DNA of 64,000 bases from the NCBI GenBank assembly GCA_036386415.1, contig DASVVT010000061.1, positions 1 to 64,000 on the forward strand, written 5' to 3'. A program made the position numbers and the translations under genes. Shown in pieces: positions 41,012-49,743 of this stretch (its first letter is position 1; every line of letters starts with the position of its first letter). The notes below the pieces were generated by a model, which saw nothing but the letters and a program-made list of their open reading frames with translations, ran no database searches and had not been told where the DNA came from. This DNA is from DASVVT01 sp036386415. Lineage in GTDB: Bacteria > Acidobacteriota > Blastocatellia > Pyrinomonadales > Pyrinomonadaceae.

Positions 41012-42451
41012 ATGCGCTACACATTCAGACCCATCGCTTTCGTCCTCACCCTCTCTCTAGGCACAATCATCTGGTATACCCTGGCTTATAGAAGCTTCGC
41101 GGGCGTCGCGCCCGTTCAATCCAACGTCGCCGCAGTCCGCCAGACGAGCACGCCAGCGCCAGCACCGCAGCCGCAGCCCGCGCCCGCCAGGTTGATGAGC
41201 TTCGGGCCGGTCGAGCGGCTTTCCGGCTTTACGAATGCTGAGACCCTGGTTCTGCGCCGCAAGCCAGAGGCGGGCGCGCAGGTCGTCGCTAGATTGAAGT
41301 TGCCCGAACACACCTTTGTCGAGATTCTCGGCGCGACGCGCGATTTTATTCACGTCAAATTTCCCGCGCCTCCGGGATCAGAAAATGCCGAAGAAGGAAA
41401 GGCGGAACATGAAGGATGGACGACCTGGGGAACTGTCGTGCCGAACATGAGCGCGATTGTTTTAGATGCCGGTACGGGTGCGGTCGTCGCGCGCGTCCCG
41501 CTTGGCGAAGGGGCTACGTCCGTTGCCTATTCGCCGGATGGTTCGCACGCGCTCTTCTATAAACCGAAGGGTTACGGCGGCCCAATTCTCGGATATGAAG
41601 TGACGACAGAAGACTACGCTCTGAAGCGCTCCTTGCTCGGTTCAGACTCCGATCTTCTCGGCCCTGTCTTCTATAGCCCTGTTGATGGAACGCTCGCAGC
41701 CTTTGGCCGGGCATCGGTTGACACAAAGAGGAACTTGAGCCTGATGCGCCTTGCCGACTTCTACACGGTTGATATGCCGACGAAGATTTCCGCTGCGGCG
41801 ACCGCGTTTATCATCGCGCCCGATGGCCGCACAGGCATCATTCTTCATCCGCAGGACGGCGAGCGGGGGGAGATGCCAATCGACATGGTTGATCTGCAAT
41901 CTCTGGAGATACGCAATACGATTTGGCTCGGCGGCTCGCAGGTATCCGGGCGGGACGCTTTCGTCCTCAACAGAGACGCCTCGGAAATCTACCTGGATCG
42001 ACCGGAATCCGACTCGGTGGCGGTGATTGATTCGTGGACGGGCCAAACCTTGCGCGAGATTCCGAAAAAAATCGTCAACAAGGATGCGCTCTATTTTACT
42101 CAAAGCGACCTTGTCGGAGATTCTTTGTTCGCCAGATACTGGACTGCGACCGATGACGACATGCACGCTCGTCCACGCACAGCGTGGCTCAGCGCAACTG
42201 GCGCGTTTGCCGCCGACCGTGAGATTGAGAGCGTGATTGAAGCGGGCGACACGGGCTTTGCTATCAATGAGGAAGGCACGCTCCTGTTCAGACTGGATAA
42301 GAAGCATCACATTCGCGACCGTCTGCTGATCGAGCGACCTGAGCTAGGGCGTAGAAAAGAGACGCAGCATGAGTTGACGATGCAAGGTCTCTCCGCCAGC
42401 CCCGACGGCAAGCGCATCATCGTCTTCATCGGTATATATGAGGGCTGCTGA
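41012..42451 (+). CDS. Membrane-anchored SH3-like plus beta-propeller protein
   Basis: The 479-residue protein has an N-terminal signal-anchor (about 6-28, FRPIAFVLTLSLGTIIWYT) and a Pro/Ala linker. An SH3-like segment follows (about 70-145: ETLVLRRKPEAGAQVVARLKLPEHTFVEIL), then a YVTN/WD-like propeller with repeats such as TSVAYSPDGSHALF, AFIIAPDGRTGII and GLSASPDGKRIIV. Probably an extracytoplasmic binding protein of unknown ligand. GGAGGAG precedes ATG 41012; an upstream frame from 40922 was rejected. Confidence 0.72.
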   Translation: MRYTFRPIAFVLTLSLGTIIWYTLAYRSFAGVAPVQSNVAAVRQTSTPAPAPQPQPAPARLMSFGPVERLSGFTNAETLVLRRKPEAGAQVVARLKLPEHTFVEILGATRDFIHVKFPAPPGSENAEEGKAEHEGWTTWGTVVPNMSAIVLDAGTGAVVARVPLGEGATSVAYSPDGSHALFYKPKGYGGPILGYEVTTEDYALKRSLLGSDSDLLGPVFYSPVDGTLAAFGRASVDTKRNLSLMRLADFYTVDMPTKISAAATAFIIAPDGRTGIILHPQDGERGEMPIDMVDLQSLEIRNTIWLGGSQVSGRDAFVLNRDASEIYLDRPESDSVAVIDSWTGQTLREIPKKIVNKDALYFTQSDLVGDSLFARYWTATDDDMHARPRTAWLSATGAFAADREIESVIEAGDTGFAINEEGTLLFRLDKKHHIRDRLLIERPELGRRKETQHELTMQGLSASPDGKRIIVFIGIYEGC

Positions 42452-42469
42452 CACGCCCGTTTCGATGGG

Positions 42470-42519
42470 GCGCATCACAATTGAGCATCAGGGGTTACCG
42501 TTGCTCGATTATGATGCGC
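42470..42519. terminator. Bidirectional hairpin between convergent genes
   Basis: GCGCATCACAATTGAGCA (42470-42487) pairs with 42502-42519 at 16 of 18 positions plus a wobble, with a 14-nt loop. It fills the 69-base gap between the propeller gene and the sigma-54 regulator, whose 3' ends face each other. Confidence 0.7.
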
Positions 42520-42520
42520 T

Positions 42521-43876
42521 CTACACAGCATCGTAGCGCTTGAGCTTGCGATAGAGGGTCGAGAGGTCTATGCCGAGGATGTTGGCGGCGCGCGCCTTGT
42601 CCTGGTTGACTGAAGCCAGGGTCTCGAAGATGTGGCGGCGCTCGATCTCGGCGAGCGTGGGCCTGAGGCCGTCCGGGTCGCGCATGGGCGCGGAGCTTGC
42701 GGCGTCGCGCATGCGCGGCGGCAAACTGTCCAGGTCTATCTGGTCGCCGCTCAGTGTGAAGGCGCGCTCGACGGCGTTCTGTAACTCGCGCACGTTGCCA
42801 GGCCAACGGTAATTGATGAGCGCGGACATAGCCTCCTGCTCGACCCCTTTCTCTTCGCGCTGCTGCTCGCGCGCGGTGCGCATGATGAAGTGGCGCACCA
42901 GCAGCGGTATGTCCTCGCGCCGCTCGCGAAGTGGCGGCAGGTGAATCTCTATGACGTTGAGACGATAAAAGAGGTCTTCGCGGAAGCGCCCCTCCGAGAC
43001 CTCTTTTTCCAGATCGCGGTTCGTGGCGCAGAGGATGCGCGCGTCGAAGGGAACAGCGACGCTTGAACCGAGCGGCGTCACCTCGTGCTCCTGAAGCGCG
43101 CGCAGCAGGCGCACCTGCATGGCAGGCGAAATCTCACCCACCTCGTCGAGCAGAACCGTCCCACCTTCAGCCGAACGAAACAGACCGGGCTTAGCGGCCA
43201 CAGCGCCTGTAAATGCCCCTTTGGTATGGCCGAAGAGCTCCGATTCAAGGAGCGTTTCGGGCAGCGCGCCGCAGTTGACGGCGACGAAGGGACGATCCGC
43301 GCGCGGGCTGTTGTGATGTATGGCGCGCGCGATCAATTCTTTGCCCGTGCCGGATTCGCCCTGGATCAGGATGTTGGTGTTCGTGCTCGCGACCTTTTCG
43401 ACCAGGCGAAAGACAGCCTGCAACGCTTCAGATGTGCCAATGATCTCCGAAAAACTGTAGCGGCGGTCAAGCTCGCGGCGAAGCTGACGGTTCTCGCGAA
43501 ATAGCTCGCGCTGGCGCAACGCGTTCTTGACGGATTGCAGGAGATCTTCGTTGACGAAGGGCTTGGTGATGTAATCGTAAGCGCCTTTGCGCAGCGCGGC
43601 GACCGCCGAATCGACGGACGAGTAGGCGGTCATGACGATGACAAGCGCCTCCGCGTCTATGTCCTTGAGGCGGTCGAGCAGAGCGAGGCCGTCGAGTCCG
43701 GCCATGCGAATGTCCGTGAGCGTCAAAGCCACGTCCTCCGAGGCGAAGCGCTCCAGAGCCTCCTCTGCGCTCGAGACGGCGACTGTGCGATAGCCAGCCT
43801 CTTCGATGAGGCGCGTCAGAATGGCGCGCATCAGGTCTTCATCTTCGGCGATCAGGATGAGCGGTGTGGTTTTCAT
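42521..43876 (-). CDS. Sigma-54-dependent response regulator (NtrC family)
   Basis: The 451-residue regulator has a receiver domain (1-120, Asp in LTLTDIRMAG), an AAA+ sigma-54 activator domain (about 140-375: GESGTGKE Walker A, ESELFGHTKGAFTGA with the sigma-54 contact loop) and a Fis-type helix-turn-helix (DKARAANILGIDLSTLYRKL). It activates sigma-54 promoters on phosphorylation. It is 11 bases downstream of the SRPBCC gene and in the operon of the histidine kinase, its obvious partner. Confidence 0.95.
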   Translation of the reverse strand: MKTTPLILIAEDEDLMRAILTRLIEEAGYRTVAVSSAEEALERFASEDVALTLTDIRMAGLDGLALLDRLKDIDAEALVIVMTAYSSVDSAVAALRKGAYDYITKPFVNEDLLQSVKNALRQRELFRENRQLRRELDRRYSFSEIIGTSEALQAVFRLVEKVASTNTNILIQGESGTGKELIARAIHHNSPRADRPFVAVNCGALPETLLESELFGHTKGAFTGAVAAKPGLFRSAEGGTVLLDEVGEISPAMQVRLLRALQEHEVTPLGSSVAVPFDARILCATNRDLEKEVSEGRFREDLFYRLNVIEIHLPPLRERREDIPLLVRHFIMRTAREQQREEKGVEQEAMSALINYRWPGNVRELQNAVERAFTLSGDQIDLDSLPPRMRDAASSAPMRDPDGLRPTLAEIERRHIFETLASVNQDKARAANILGIDLSTLYRKLKRYDAV

Positions 43877-43887
43877 GTTTGAAGTAG

Positions 43888-44397
43888 TTATCGCGTCAAC
43901 TTATCCGGCACGCCGCCTGCCACCCCTTCACGCGCCATCAGGCGAGCCCTTTCTTCCGCCACCTTCTTGATATGGTTGTTGCGTGTGATGAGCAGTCGCG
44001 TCATATGACTTTCGAGCAGGAGCTTATCAAAGATGCGCCCCAGAAGGCCGAGCGGGGAAGCATAGTCAGCATCGTCTATCATCAGCGTACCATCGTCTTG
44101 TTCCTCAAATAGGTGTGTATGACGCCAGTGTTTGAAAGCGCCGCGCTGCATCTCGTCAACGAACATGCGGGGTCGATCAAAGGCCGTGATGCGGGAGGTG
44201 AGATGCTGGCGGATGCGGAAGTGTGTCCCCTCCCAGGTGACTTCGTCGCCCAGATTCATCATACCGGAAGTGATCCCGCCGATGGCGCGCTCGCCCGTAT
44301 GGTTTGTCGAAGCCATGTGCACATCGACGCTGCGGGCGAGATCGAAACAGAGCTCCGGGGGAGCTTTGATGAAGGTCTCAAGATGGATTAGCGGCAT
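43888..44397 (-). CDS. SRPBCC (START-like) ligand-binding domain protein
   Basis: The 169-residue protein has a helix-grip fold: LIHLETFIKAPPELCFDLARSVDVH at the start, GTHFRIRQHLTSRITAFDRPRMFVDEM in the sheet and the long C-terminal helix LLLESHMTRLLITRNNHIKKVAEER. Such domains hold lipids or other hydrophobic ligands. It is placed between a histidine kinase and its regulator and overlaps the kinase gene by 20 bases, so it is co-translated and may modulate their signal. ATG 44397 is preferred over GTG 44409. Confidence 0.82.
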   Translation of the reverse strand: MPLIHLETFIKAPPELCFDLARSVDVHMASTNHTGERAIGGITSGMMNLGDEVTWEGTHFRIRQHLTSRITAFDRPRMFVDEMQRGAFKHWRHTHLFEEQDDGTLMIDDADYASPLGLLGRIFDKLLLESHMTRLLITRNNHIKKVAEERARLMAREGVAGGVPDKLTR

Positions 44398-46168
44398 ACT
44401 CTTTTTCACTCAAAGCTGATTGCACGGGCAGCGTGACGCGCACGCGCGTGCCCCGGCCATTGTTCGGGCCAATCGTGATGCGCCCGCCGTGCGCCGTGAC
44501 GATGCCGTAGCAGACGGCGAGCCCAAGACCCGTGCCCGTGCCCGCCGCCTTCGTCGTAAAGAACGGATCGAAGACGTGCGCGCGGTCTTCAGGCGAGATG
44601 CCGACGCCCGTATCATTGATCTCAACCGTAATCTCTCTCGCGTGCGGGTCGTAGGCGGTGCGTATGTTGATTTCGCCGCCATCGGGCATGGCATCGCGGG
44701 CGTTGAGCAGGAGGTTGAGGAAGACCTGTTGGAGCTGATCCGCGTCGGCAAGTACGGGCGGCGCGCCCGATACGACATCGCATGACAGGCGCAGCCGTTG
44801 AAAGCCCTTGTCGAAGCTGGCGAGGCGTATGCTCGCTTCGACGACACGCCCTATCTCCAGGGCGTTGCGCGCCGGAGGTCGCACGCGCGCAAAGTCCATC
44901 ATGTCGCGTAAGACCTGCGTGATGCGCGCGATCTGTGTGGAGATGAGGCGCAGCATCTCGCGCGTCTCCGCATCAACGCCTTCGCGCGTTTGTAGAATTT
45001 GAATCAGGGATGAGATGGAAGCGAGCGGATTGTTGACTTCGTGCGCGACCCCTGCGGCGAGCGTCCCGGCGGCAGCCAGTTTCTCTGTGCGTATCAACTG
45101 CTCGTTCAATTCGCGCAGCCGCAGGATGTCCACGGCCATCTTGCGACTCATCTCGTTAAAGGAGGCCGCGAGCAGCCCCATCTCGTCGTTGCTCTGAAGA
45201 TCAACCTCAGTGCCGTATGCGCCGCCCGCCACTTCGACCGCCGCTTCGGTCAGCCGACGCACGGGGCGCGAGATCGTTCTAATAATCAGCGCCACGAGAA
45301 TGAGGTTGGGCACGAGCGCCGTGATGACGCTAAAGACCAGATAGCGCCGCCAGGCTTCAGCCCCAGAGACACCCGTGAAGCTCCACCAGACAATCGGTAT
45401 CTGTAGGAGAAGAAAACTCAGAACAGCCACGACCGCAATCGAGAGCGCGACCTTGTAGGCGATAGGGAAGAGGCGAAACTGATCGAGCGCCGATTGCAGC
45501 GAGAAGAGCTTGAAGTTCGAGATGGCGTAAGCGTAGACGACGACGCCGAGCACGACGAAGACAGAACCGTAGGGCAGCAGCGCGTAACGACCCGCGAGCG
45601 GCAGCAAGGTGTTAGCGAGCGTGTTGAGCGTCACGGTGATGACGAGCGCCCAGAGGATCGCCCCCAATTGCTTGCCCCACAACTCTCCACGGTAGCGGCG
45701 ATACTTCGTATAGAGCAGCCCGAACCCGTAACCGAACAGCCCGTAAGCGTAAATGCCGAAGGCATAGGCGAGCGGCGTGAGCCGCACTTCAAACTTACCA
45801 TCCACGAAGCCCACGTCCTCCCACATCCAGCCCGTCAGGGCAGCGGGCACGAGCACCAGCCCCGGCGCGAAGAGGATGGCCGCGCGCCTTAAAGGCACAG
45901 ACCCGTTTTCAGGAAAGACCCAGGCAAAGACGACCAGTGAATATTGTAGAAGCAGCGCGATGATGAAACTCAGGCTCGCCCACCACGCCGCCGATCCTTC
46001 GCGCGCGTAAAAGCCCCACAGCGCGATGTCCTTGATCGTCCACAGGGCGAGGCACGCGACAAAGGCTGCGAACGTCTGGTGCGCGCGGCTGCGCGGCGCG
46101 GCGACGAACACGTAGAAGCCGAGCAGCACAAGCAGGAACAGAGAGAGAAGCAGAAGGGCGAGAAGCAT
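44378..46168 (-). CDS. Membrane sensor histidine kinase
   Basis: The 596-residue kinase has an N-terminal region with about seven membrane helices (1-215), another membrane helix pair flanking a short loop (about 235-300), HAMP (TISRPVRRLTEAAVEVAGG), an H-box with the phospho-His in GVAHEVNNPLASISS, and the ATPase with N LNLLLNARDAM, G1 INDTGVGIS, F FDPFFTTK and G2 GTGTGLGLAV. This NtrB-like form suits the sigma-54 regulator downstream. The signal is unknown; the multi-helix input domain suggests a membrane or lipid cue. Confidence 0.94.
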   Translation of the reverse strand: MLLALLLLSLFLLVLLGFYVFVAAPRSRAHQTFAAFVACLALWTIKDIALWGFYAREGSAAWWASLSFIIALLLQYSLVVFAWVFPENGSVPLRRAAILFAPGLVLVPAALTGWMWEDVGFVDGKFEVRLTPLAYAFGIYAYGLFGYGFGLLYTKYRRYRGELWGKQLGAILWALVITVTLNTLANTLLPLAGRYALLPYGSVFVVLGVVVYAYAISNFKLFSLQSALDQFRLFPIAYKVALSIAVVAVLSFLLLQIPIVWWSFTGVSGAEAWRRYLVFSVITALVPNLILVALIIRTISRPVRRLTEAAVEVAGGAYGTEVDLQSNDEMGLLAASFNEMSRKMAVDILRLRELNEQLIRTEKLAAAGTLAAGVAHEVNNPLASISSLIQILQTREGVDAETREMLRLISTQIARITQVLRDMMDFARVRPPARNALEIGRVVEASIRLASFDKGFQRLRLSCDVVSGAPPVLADADQLQQVFLNLLLNARDAMPDGGEINIRTAYDPHAREITVEINDTGVGISPEDRAHVFDPFFTTKAAGTGTGLGLAVCYGIVTAHGGRITIGPNNGRGTRVRVTLPVQSALSEKEYAANPS

Positions 46169-46172
46169 AAAG

Positions 46173-46271
46173 CAGTAGTCAGTAGTCAGTAGTCAGTAGT
46201 CAGTAGAAAAGAAAGCAGCACCCGTTCTTCTTTCTACTGGCTACTGACTACTGACTACTGTCTCCTGTTCT
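46173..46271. repeat. CAGTAG-type palindrome, copy 4
   Basis: The left arm has four CAGTAGT units and the right arm CTACTGG/CTACTGA units. It fills the whole gap between the kinase start (46168) and the stop of the membrane protein at 46271, so the kinase operon's leader or promoter would have to lie inside it or upstream. Confidence 0.85.
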
Positions 46272-46921
46272 TACATTCCCAGAATCAGTGCGGAGACAAT
46301 CATGTTGATTCCGCACGCGAGCGGCCAGAAGTGGCGCGCGTCAATCATACCACCGCGCACGAGGAGACGGTGAAGCGGCGTGAAGATGGTGAAGGCCATC
46401 ATGCCGACGGGCACAGCGCAGACGACCCCGAAAAGTGAGCCGAAACCGAAGAACACGAGTCCACCTGCGCCGCCTGCGACTGCTCCCCAGGCCGCGCCGA
46501 TGAGCGGCAGCAGGAGCATCATCCTGCTCCATGACCATCGCTCCATGCTATTCAATGATCGGCTGAGCGCAGAACCCATCGCGCGCCCCGTCAAGCAACA
46601 CACGACGTTCATGATCAGGCACATGATGAAGAGGAATATGCCGCCGCCGCCAAACGACTGCGTGAATCCGTAGCCGAAGATTCGAGCGAAAATGACCGCC
46701 GGAGGCAACGCGCCGATGAGCATGCCGAACAGCGCGTAAGCTCGCTGTGCCGTGAGCGGGTGGCTCATCAACATCATCTGCTCTTCTTCGGAAGCGTTGC
46801 GAAACAGGCTGCGGCGATGCGCTTCGCGCGCATTTGCCTCAAGCAGCCAGTTTAGCCTCGACTCAGGTTCGACCTCTGAGAGAGACCTGTCAAGAGGGTT
46901 TGGGGTACATGTGGTGTACAT
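46271..46921 (-). CDS. Four-to-five-helix membrane protein of unknown function
   Basis: The 216-residue integral membrane protein has hydrophobic segments at about 68-90, 92-115, 135-160, 163-185 and 195-216. The N-terminal 60 residues are cytoplasmic-like and charged. No family is recognised. Its ATG has GGAGAAGA just upstream, inside the preceding gene, giving an unusual 70-base overlap in a different frame. It is probably translated with its upstream neighbour and may form a complex with it. Confidence 0.7.
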   Translation of the reverse strand: MYTTCTPNPLDRSLSEVEPESRLNWLLEANAREAHRRSLFRNASEEEQMMLMSHPLTAQRAYALFGMLIGALPPAVIFARIFGYGFTQSFGGGGIFLFIMCLIMNVVCCLTGRAMGSALSRSLNSMERWSWSRMMLLLPLIGAAWGAVAGGAGGLVFFGFGSLFGVVCAVPVGMMAFTIFTPLHRLLVRGGMIDARHFWPLACGINMIVSALILGM

Positions 46922-47778
46922 TGTTCTTCTCCGAGGGCGCTTGCTTCGTGCGCCCCTTCGACGATTGCCGCTTCGAGACGGCGCAGGCGTGCAGCTTCAA
47001 CATCGAGTAGTCGCCCGACGCTCATCGCCGCGCCCTGATCGTCCAGCAGCGAGAACATCTCTATGGCATGTCCGTAAGATGTCAGGAGCGCTTCAGACAG
47101 TTCGCCAGCCTCGCGCACGTTCGTCTGTGAATTGAGACCAGGGGCATACGCCACCTCACGCATTTCGGCGAGCGCATGAACGATCTCCGCGCGTGCGCGA
47201 TCAAGATGCGCGTTGATGCGCGAGATGTTGCGCCTGTGAACGCAGAGCCCCGCGAGCAGGAGATCATCGCCCGTCCGTCCACTGATGCGGCACAGCTCCA
47301 TCTCGCGGCTGTCCGGTTTGGTACGCATCTTAATCTCGACGGCAGCCATTGCCAGTCCCGTATATTTCTCGACGCTTTCACGAACCCTGCATGCCGCGAG
47401 TTCCATCTTCTCACGCTCAAGGCCTGCCGACTCCTGAGCCAGCTCAAAGACCCTGTAAACGAATGCGAGCAGATCGCGCTGAGCCCTTGCAACCCTTTCT
47501 TCTGCTGGCGCGTCGATTGATCTCCCATTCGTGTCTGACTGCCCGTGTAGATGACGACCGCGAGCTAAGAGAATTGCGCTCGCTGCGAAAGGCCACAGGA
47601 GCGTCGCGCCCGTAGCCTTCAAGAGCGCGAGCGCGCCGCCGCCACCGGGTTGTGCGCGCAGGAAAGAGGCGACGCCGAAGGGCGCTCCGGCAGCCAGGTA
47701 GATCGTGATGGTTTCGCTCAGTCGCATGACGACCAATGAAATGGCAACGCATGTGCCAGCCTGACATTTAATCACCAC
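46852..47778 (-). CDS. Membrane-associated helical protein of unknown function
   Basis: The frame runs 308 residues from a GTG at 47778; an ATG at 47727 would give 291. One or two membrane segments lie near the N-terminus (TITIYLAAGAPFGVASFL; LLWPFAASAILLA), then a long helical region with charged heptads (REKMELAACRVRESVEKYTGLAMAAVEIK; EIVHALAEMREVAY). No catalytic motif is seen. It overlaps the next membrane-protein gene by 70 bases. No strong ribosome site marks the start. Confidence 0.62.
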   Translation of the reverse strand: MVIKCQAGTCVAISLVVMRLSETITIYLAAGAPFGVASFLRAQPGGGGALALLKATGATLLWPFAASAILLARGRHLHGQSDTNGRSIDAPAEERVARAQRDLLAFVYRVFELAQESAGLEREKMELAACRVRESVEKYTGLAMAAVEIKMRTKPDSREMELCRISGRTGDDLLLAGLCVHRRNISRINAHLDRARAEIVHALAEMREVAYAPGLNSQTNVREAGELSEALLTSYGHAIEMFSLLDDQGAAMSVGRLLDVEAARLRRLEAAIVEGAHEASALGEEQCTPHVPQTLLTGLSQRSNLSRG

Positions 47779-48090
47779 GCTTGCGCGGTGGAAGCGGCTC
47801 TTTTGTTCTCAGGAAAAAACTTAGCCGCATCTGCTGAAGCGGCATGGGGCGGCGTGCGCCCCGTTCTCTTCCCTTCGTGGCTTGGCAAAGCGCACCCAGC
47901 CCAACCCCGCGTTGGCATTCTGCAAAGTTTTAGAAAGCTTCGCCTGCGCTAGGTCATCCAGGAAAGAGTAAGAGGGGTTGAGCAGAGACCGGACGACCCT
48001 GTAGCGTGTGATCCGGTTTGCAGTGGAGGCGGAGCATGAGATGAAGGGCAACGGAGTCCAGGCCGCTTCAATCATCAGCTTTGCGACAGA

Positions 48091-48241
48091 GAGTAGTGCC
48101 CCTTGGTTTCATCTCAACTCTCTGTGCCCCCTCCGTGTTCTCTGCGTCTCCGTGGTGAGTCTTGTCTGAATTGATTCACCACAGAGACACAGAGGGCGCA
48201 GAGGGGGCACAGAGCAGTAATCACATGAGGACTCTACCCGA
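48091..48241. repeat. About 150-bp palindromic element with conserved ends, copy 2
   Basis: The left edge GAGTAGTGCCCC, arms of CTCTGTGCCCCCTCCGTG.. and its complement, and the right edge GAGGACTCTACCCGA correspond to the copy at 9991-10143. Arms and edges are conserved while the centre has diverged. The 312 bases before it (47779-48090) show no supported gene. Confidence 0.75.
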
Positions 48242-48804
48242 CAGAGTTGAATGATTCGAGACAGCCGACCTCGAAAATCAGGAAGGGAGCCTCGCCCACG
48301 CCTTCGCACAGGGCAGCTCTTCGGCTGCTCCTGATTTCTGATGAGAGCAGGTTGTGGTATGGCAGGCTGGTCGAAATCATACGTGCCTGGGTAAAAATGT
48401 ATGCAATAAAGCCACACTTCTTTTTAAGCTCGTCGCGCGCAGCGTGCGCCCGGAGCGCTGACACTTTTTCTCTCCAGATAAGAGTTGAAGGGCGACGGGC
48501 TGTTATTCGATGAAGAGAGTAGTCGAGACAGTTTAATTATTGATCAGCCAGCGTCTTCAGTACGCTCTCTGGGAAGCAGATTTTTTTCGGCCAAAGGGTA
48601 GTCCGTGCGCGTCTAAATTTTTTAGAGGGTTATGCAAATCCAGCCCGGGTCGTTCGTCAAAGCTCGTGTGGCCCTTCGATTGCAAGAGAAAGGTGGCGTC
48701 AGGCAGGTCTTGGCCGGGGATAAATAAAATTTGAACTCCGGCGAAGGAAATTCGTTAAAGAGATATACATCAAGGGAGCATTTAGACCGAAAGAGCAAGT
48801 CATT
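48242..48804. other. Non-coding gap with no recognised feature
   Basis: No convincing gene, RNA or repeat is visible. Open frames here lack ribosome sites and protein-like composition. The AT-richer 48340-48620 stretch may hold the promoter for the small basic protein at 48805. Confidence 0.4.
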
Positions 48805-49029
48805 ATGACGAAGAAAACCCCGATCAAAATCATCAAACGCGCCGAGCGAAATCGCTCGGAAAACAACAAGAAAGAGAAGACCACCAGGGAATCCGCGCAG
48901 GAGACGGCACGCGAAATGGTCACGACCGTCACCAACTGGGTGAATGAGTTTCAACAGAAGCGCCGGATGGAGACGAAGCAGGCGATCAAAACGCTCTTCC
49001 AGGAGCCGCCGCAGACGAGCGAGGTCTAA
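48805..49029 (+). CDS. Small basic helical protein of unknown function
   Basis: The 74-residue protein is rich in Lys, Arg, Glu and Thr, predicted as one long helix (KIIKRAERNRSENNKKEKTTRESAQ; WVNEFQQKRRMETKQAIKTLF). No known motif. A strong terminator follows 87 bases later, which supports its being a real single gene. Confidence 0.6.
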   Translation: MTKKTPIKIIKRAERNRSENNKKEKTTRESAQETAREMVTTVTNWVNEFQQKRRMETKQAIKTLFQEPPQTSEV

Positions 49030-49115
49030 ACACTGTACGCGTGAGCGGCAGGCCAACCGCTGCACCATTCGCGTCTTTGCCTTAACGAGATCAGACAACA
49101 GACCGTCCTAACCAG

Positions 49116-49150
49116 AAGGGCGACTCCCCGACGAATGGGGAGTCGCCCTT
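49116..49150 (+). terminator. Terminator with perfect 14-bp stem
   Basis: AAGGGCGACTCCCC (49116-49129) and GGGGAGTCGCCCTT (49137-49150) are exact complements around a 7-nt loop, followed by TGAAGTTT. It ends the transcript of the 74-residue gene. Confidence 0.85.
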
Positions 49151-49230
49151 TGAAGTTTCGAACAGAGTTTGCCGCTTTCTATTCACATGAGCGAAGACCG
49201 AAGCGCCAGAGTATGTAAGGCAGTTTCAAG

Positions 49231-49348
49231 CAGGGATGAACAGGCAGAAGAAGAAATGCGGAATTAAAAGAAGAACCAAAACGCTTTGATTTCGTCTCTT
49301 GATGCATCATTGCGCGTACAGTATTTGCTTTCACCCTGTCTATCCCTG
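49231..49348. repeat. CAGGGATGAACAGG-type palindrome
   Basis: CAGGGATGAACAGG (49231-49244) and CCTGTCTATCCCTG (49335-49348) are complementary at 12 of 14 positions, 90 bases apart. The rest of the 480-base gap, including 49349-49508, has no gene that I can support. Confidence 0.55.
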
Positions 49349-49508
49349 TTAATTACTTCCTCTTCTTTCTACTGACCTGCGATCTTTGTGAGGCGCTCTT
49401 CACTGTTCTTTTGTTTGCTTGGCGAAAGGCGCAGCGAGGCGTTGACACCAAACGGGCGCGGGGGATAGCATCCTGAATACCATACAGAAAGAGGCGTGCT
49501 CAATTCCG

Positions 49509-49688
49509 GTGAAAGCAACTACCCGCAAGACAAGTAAGAGACCGAGCGAGCGTCCCGTCTTTGAGGCGATACGCAAGCCCGTTGCGCCGCCCGGCCACCC
49601 GCTTGGACGCGCCAAGCCTGAAGATCGCGCCCACCCCGCACAGCGCAAAGCCAAACACAAGCGTCGCGTCGCAGGAGACGCAGATTGA
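49509..49688 (+). CDS. Small basic protein (59 residues), GTG start
   Basis: An open frame from GTG 49509 to TGA 49686-49688 encodes a Lys/Arg/Pro-rich peptide with RPVFEAIRKPVAPPGHP and a basic tail QRKAKHKRRVAGDAD. The RPVFEA.RKP.APP pattern resembles, from memory, small conserved proteins of many bacteria with unknown function. The ribosome site is weak (AAAGAGG about 12 bases upstream). Composition is unlike the random frames around it. Confidence 0.5.
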   Translation: MKATTRKTSKRPSERPVFEAIRKPVAPPGHPLGRAKPEDRAHPAQRKAKHKRRVAGDAD

Positions 49689-49743
49689 GAAGATGCCTCG
49701 TAGACGAATCCGGGTGAGGCAGCCATGGCAGCCTTAAGCCATC

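Noticed and set aside
47821..48513. Open frames of 84-102 residues around 47.8-48.5 kb
   Set aside because: They have no ribosome sites, no protein-like pattern, and part of the region is a palindromic element.
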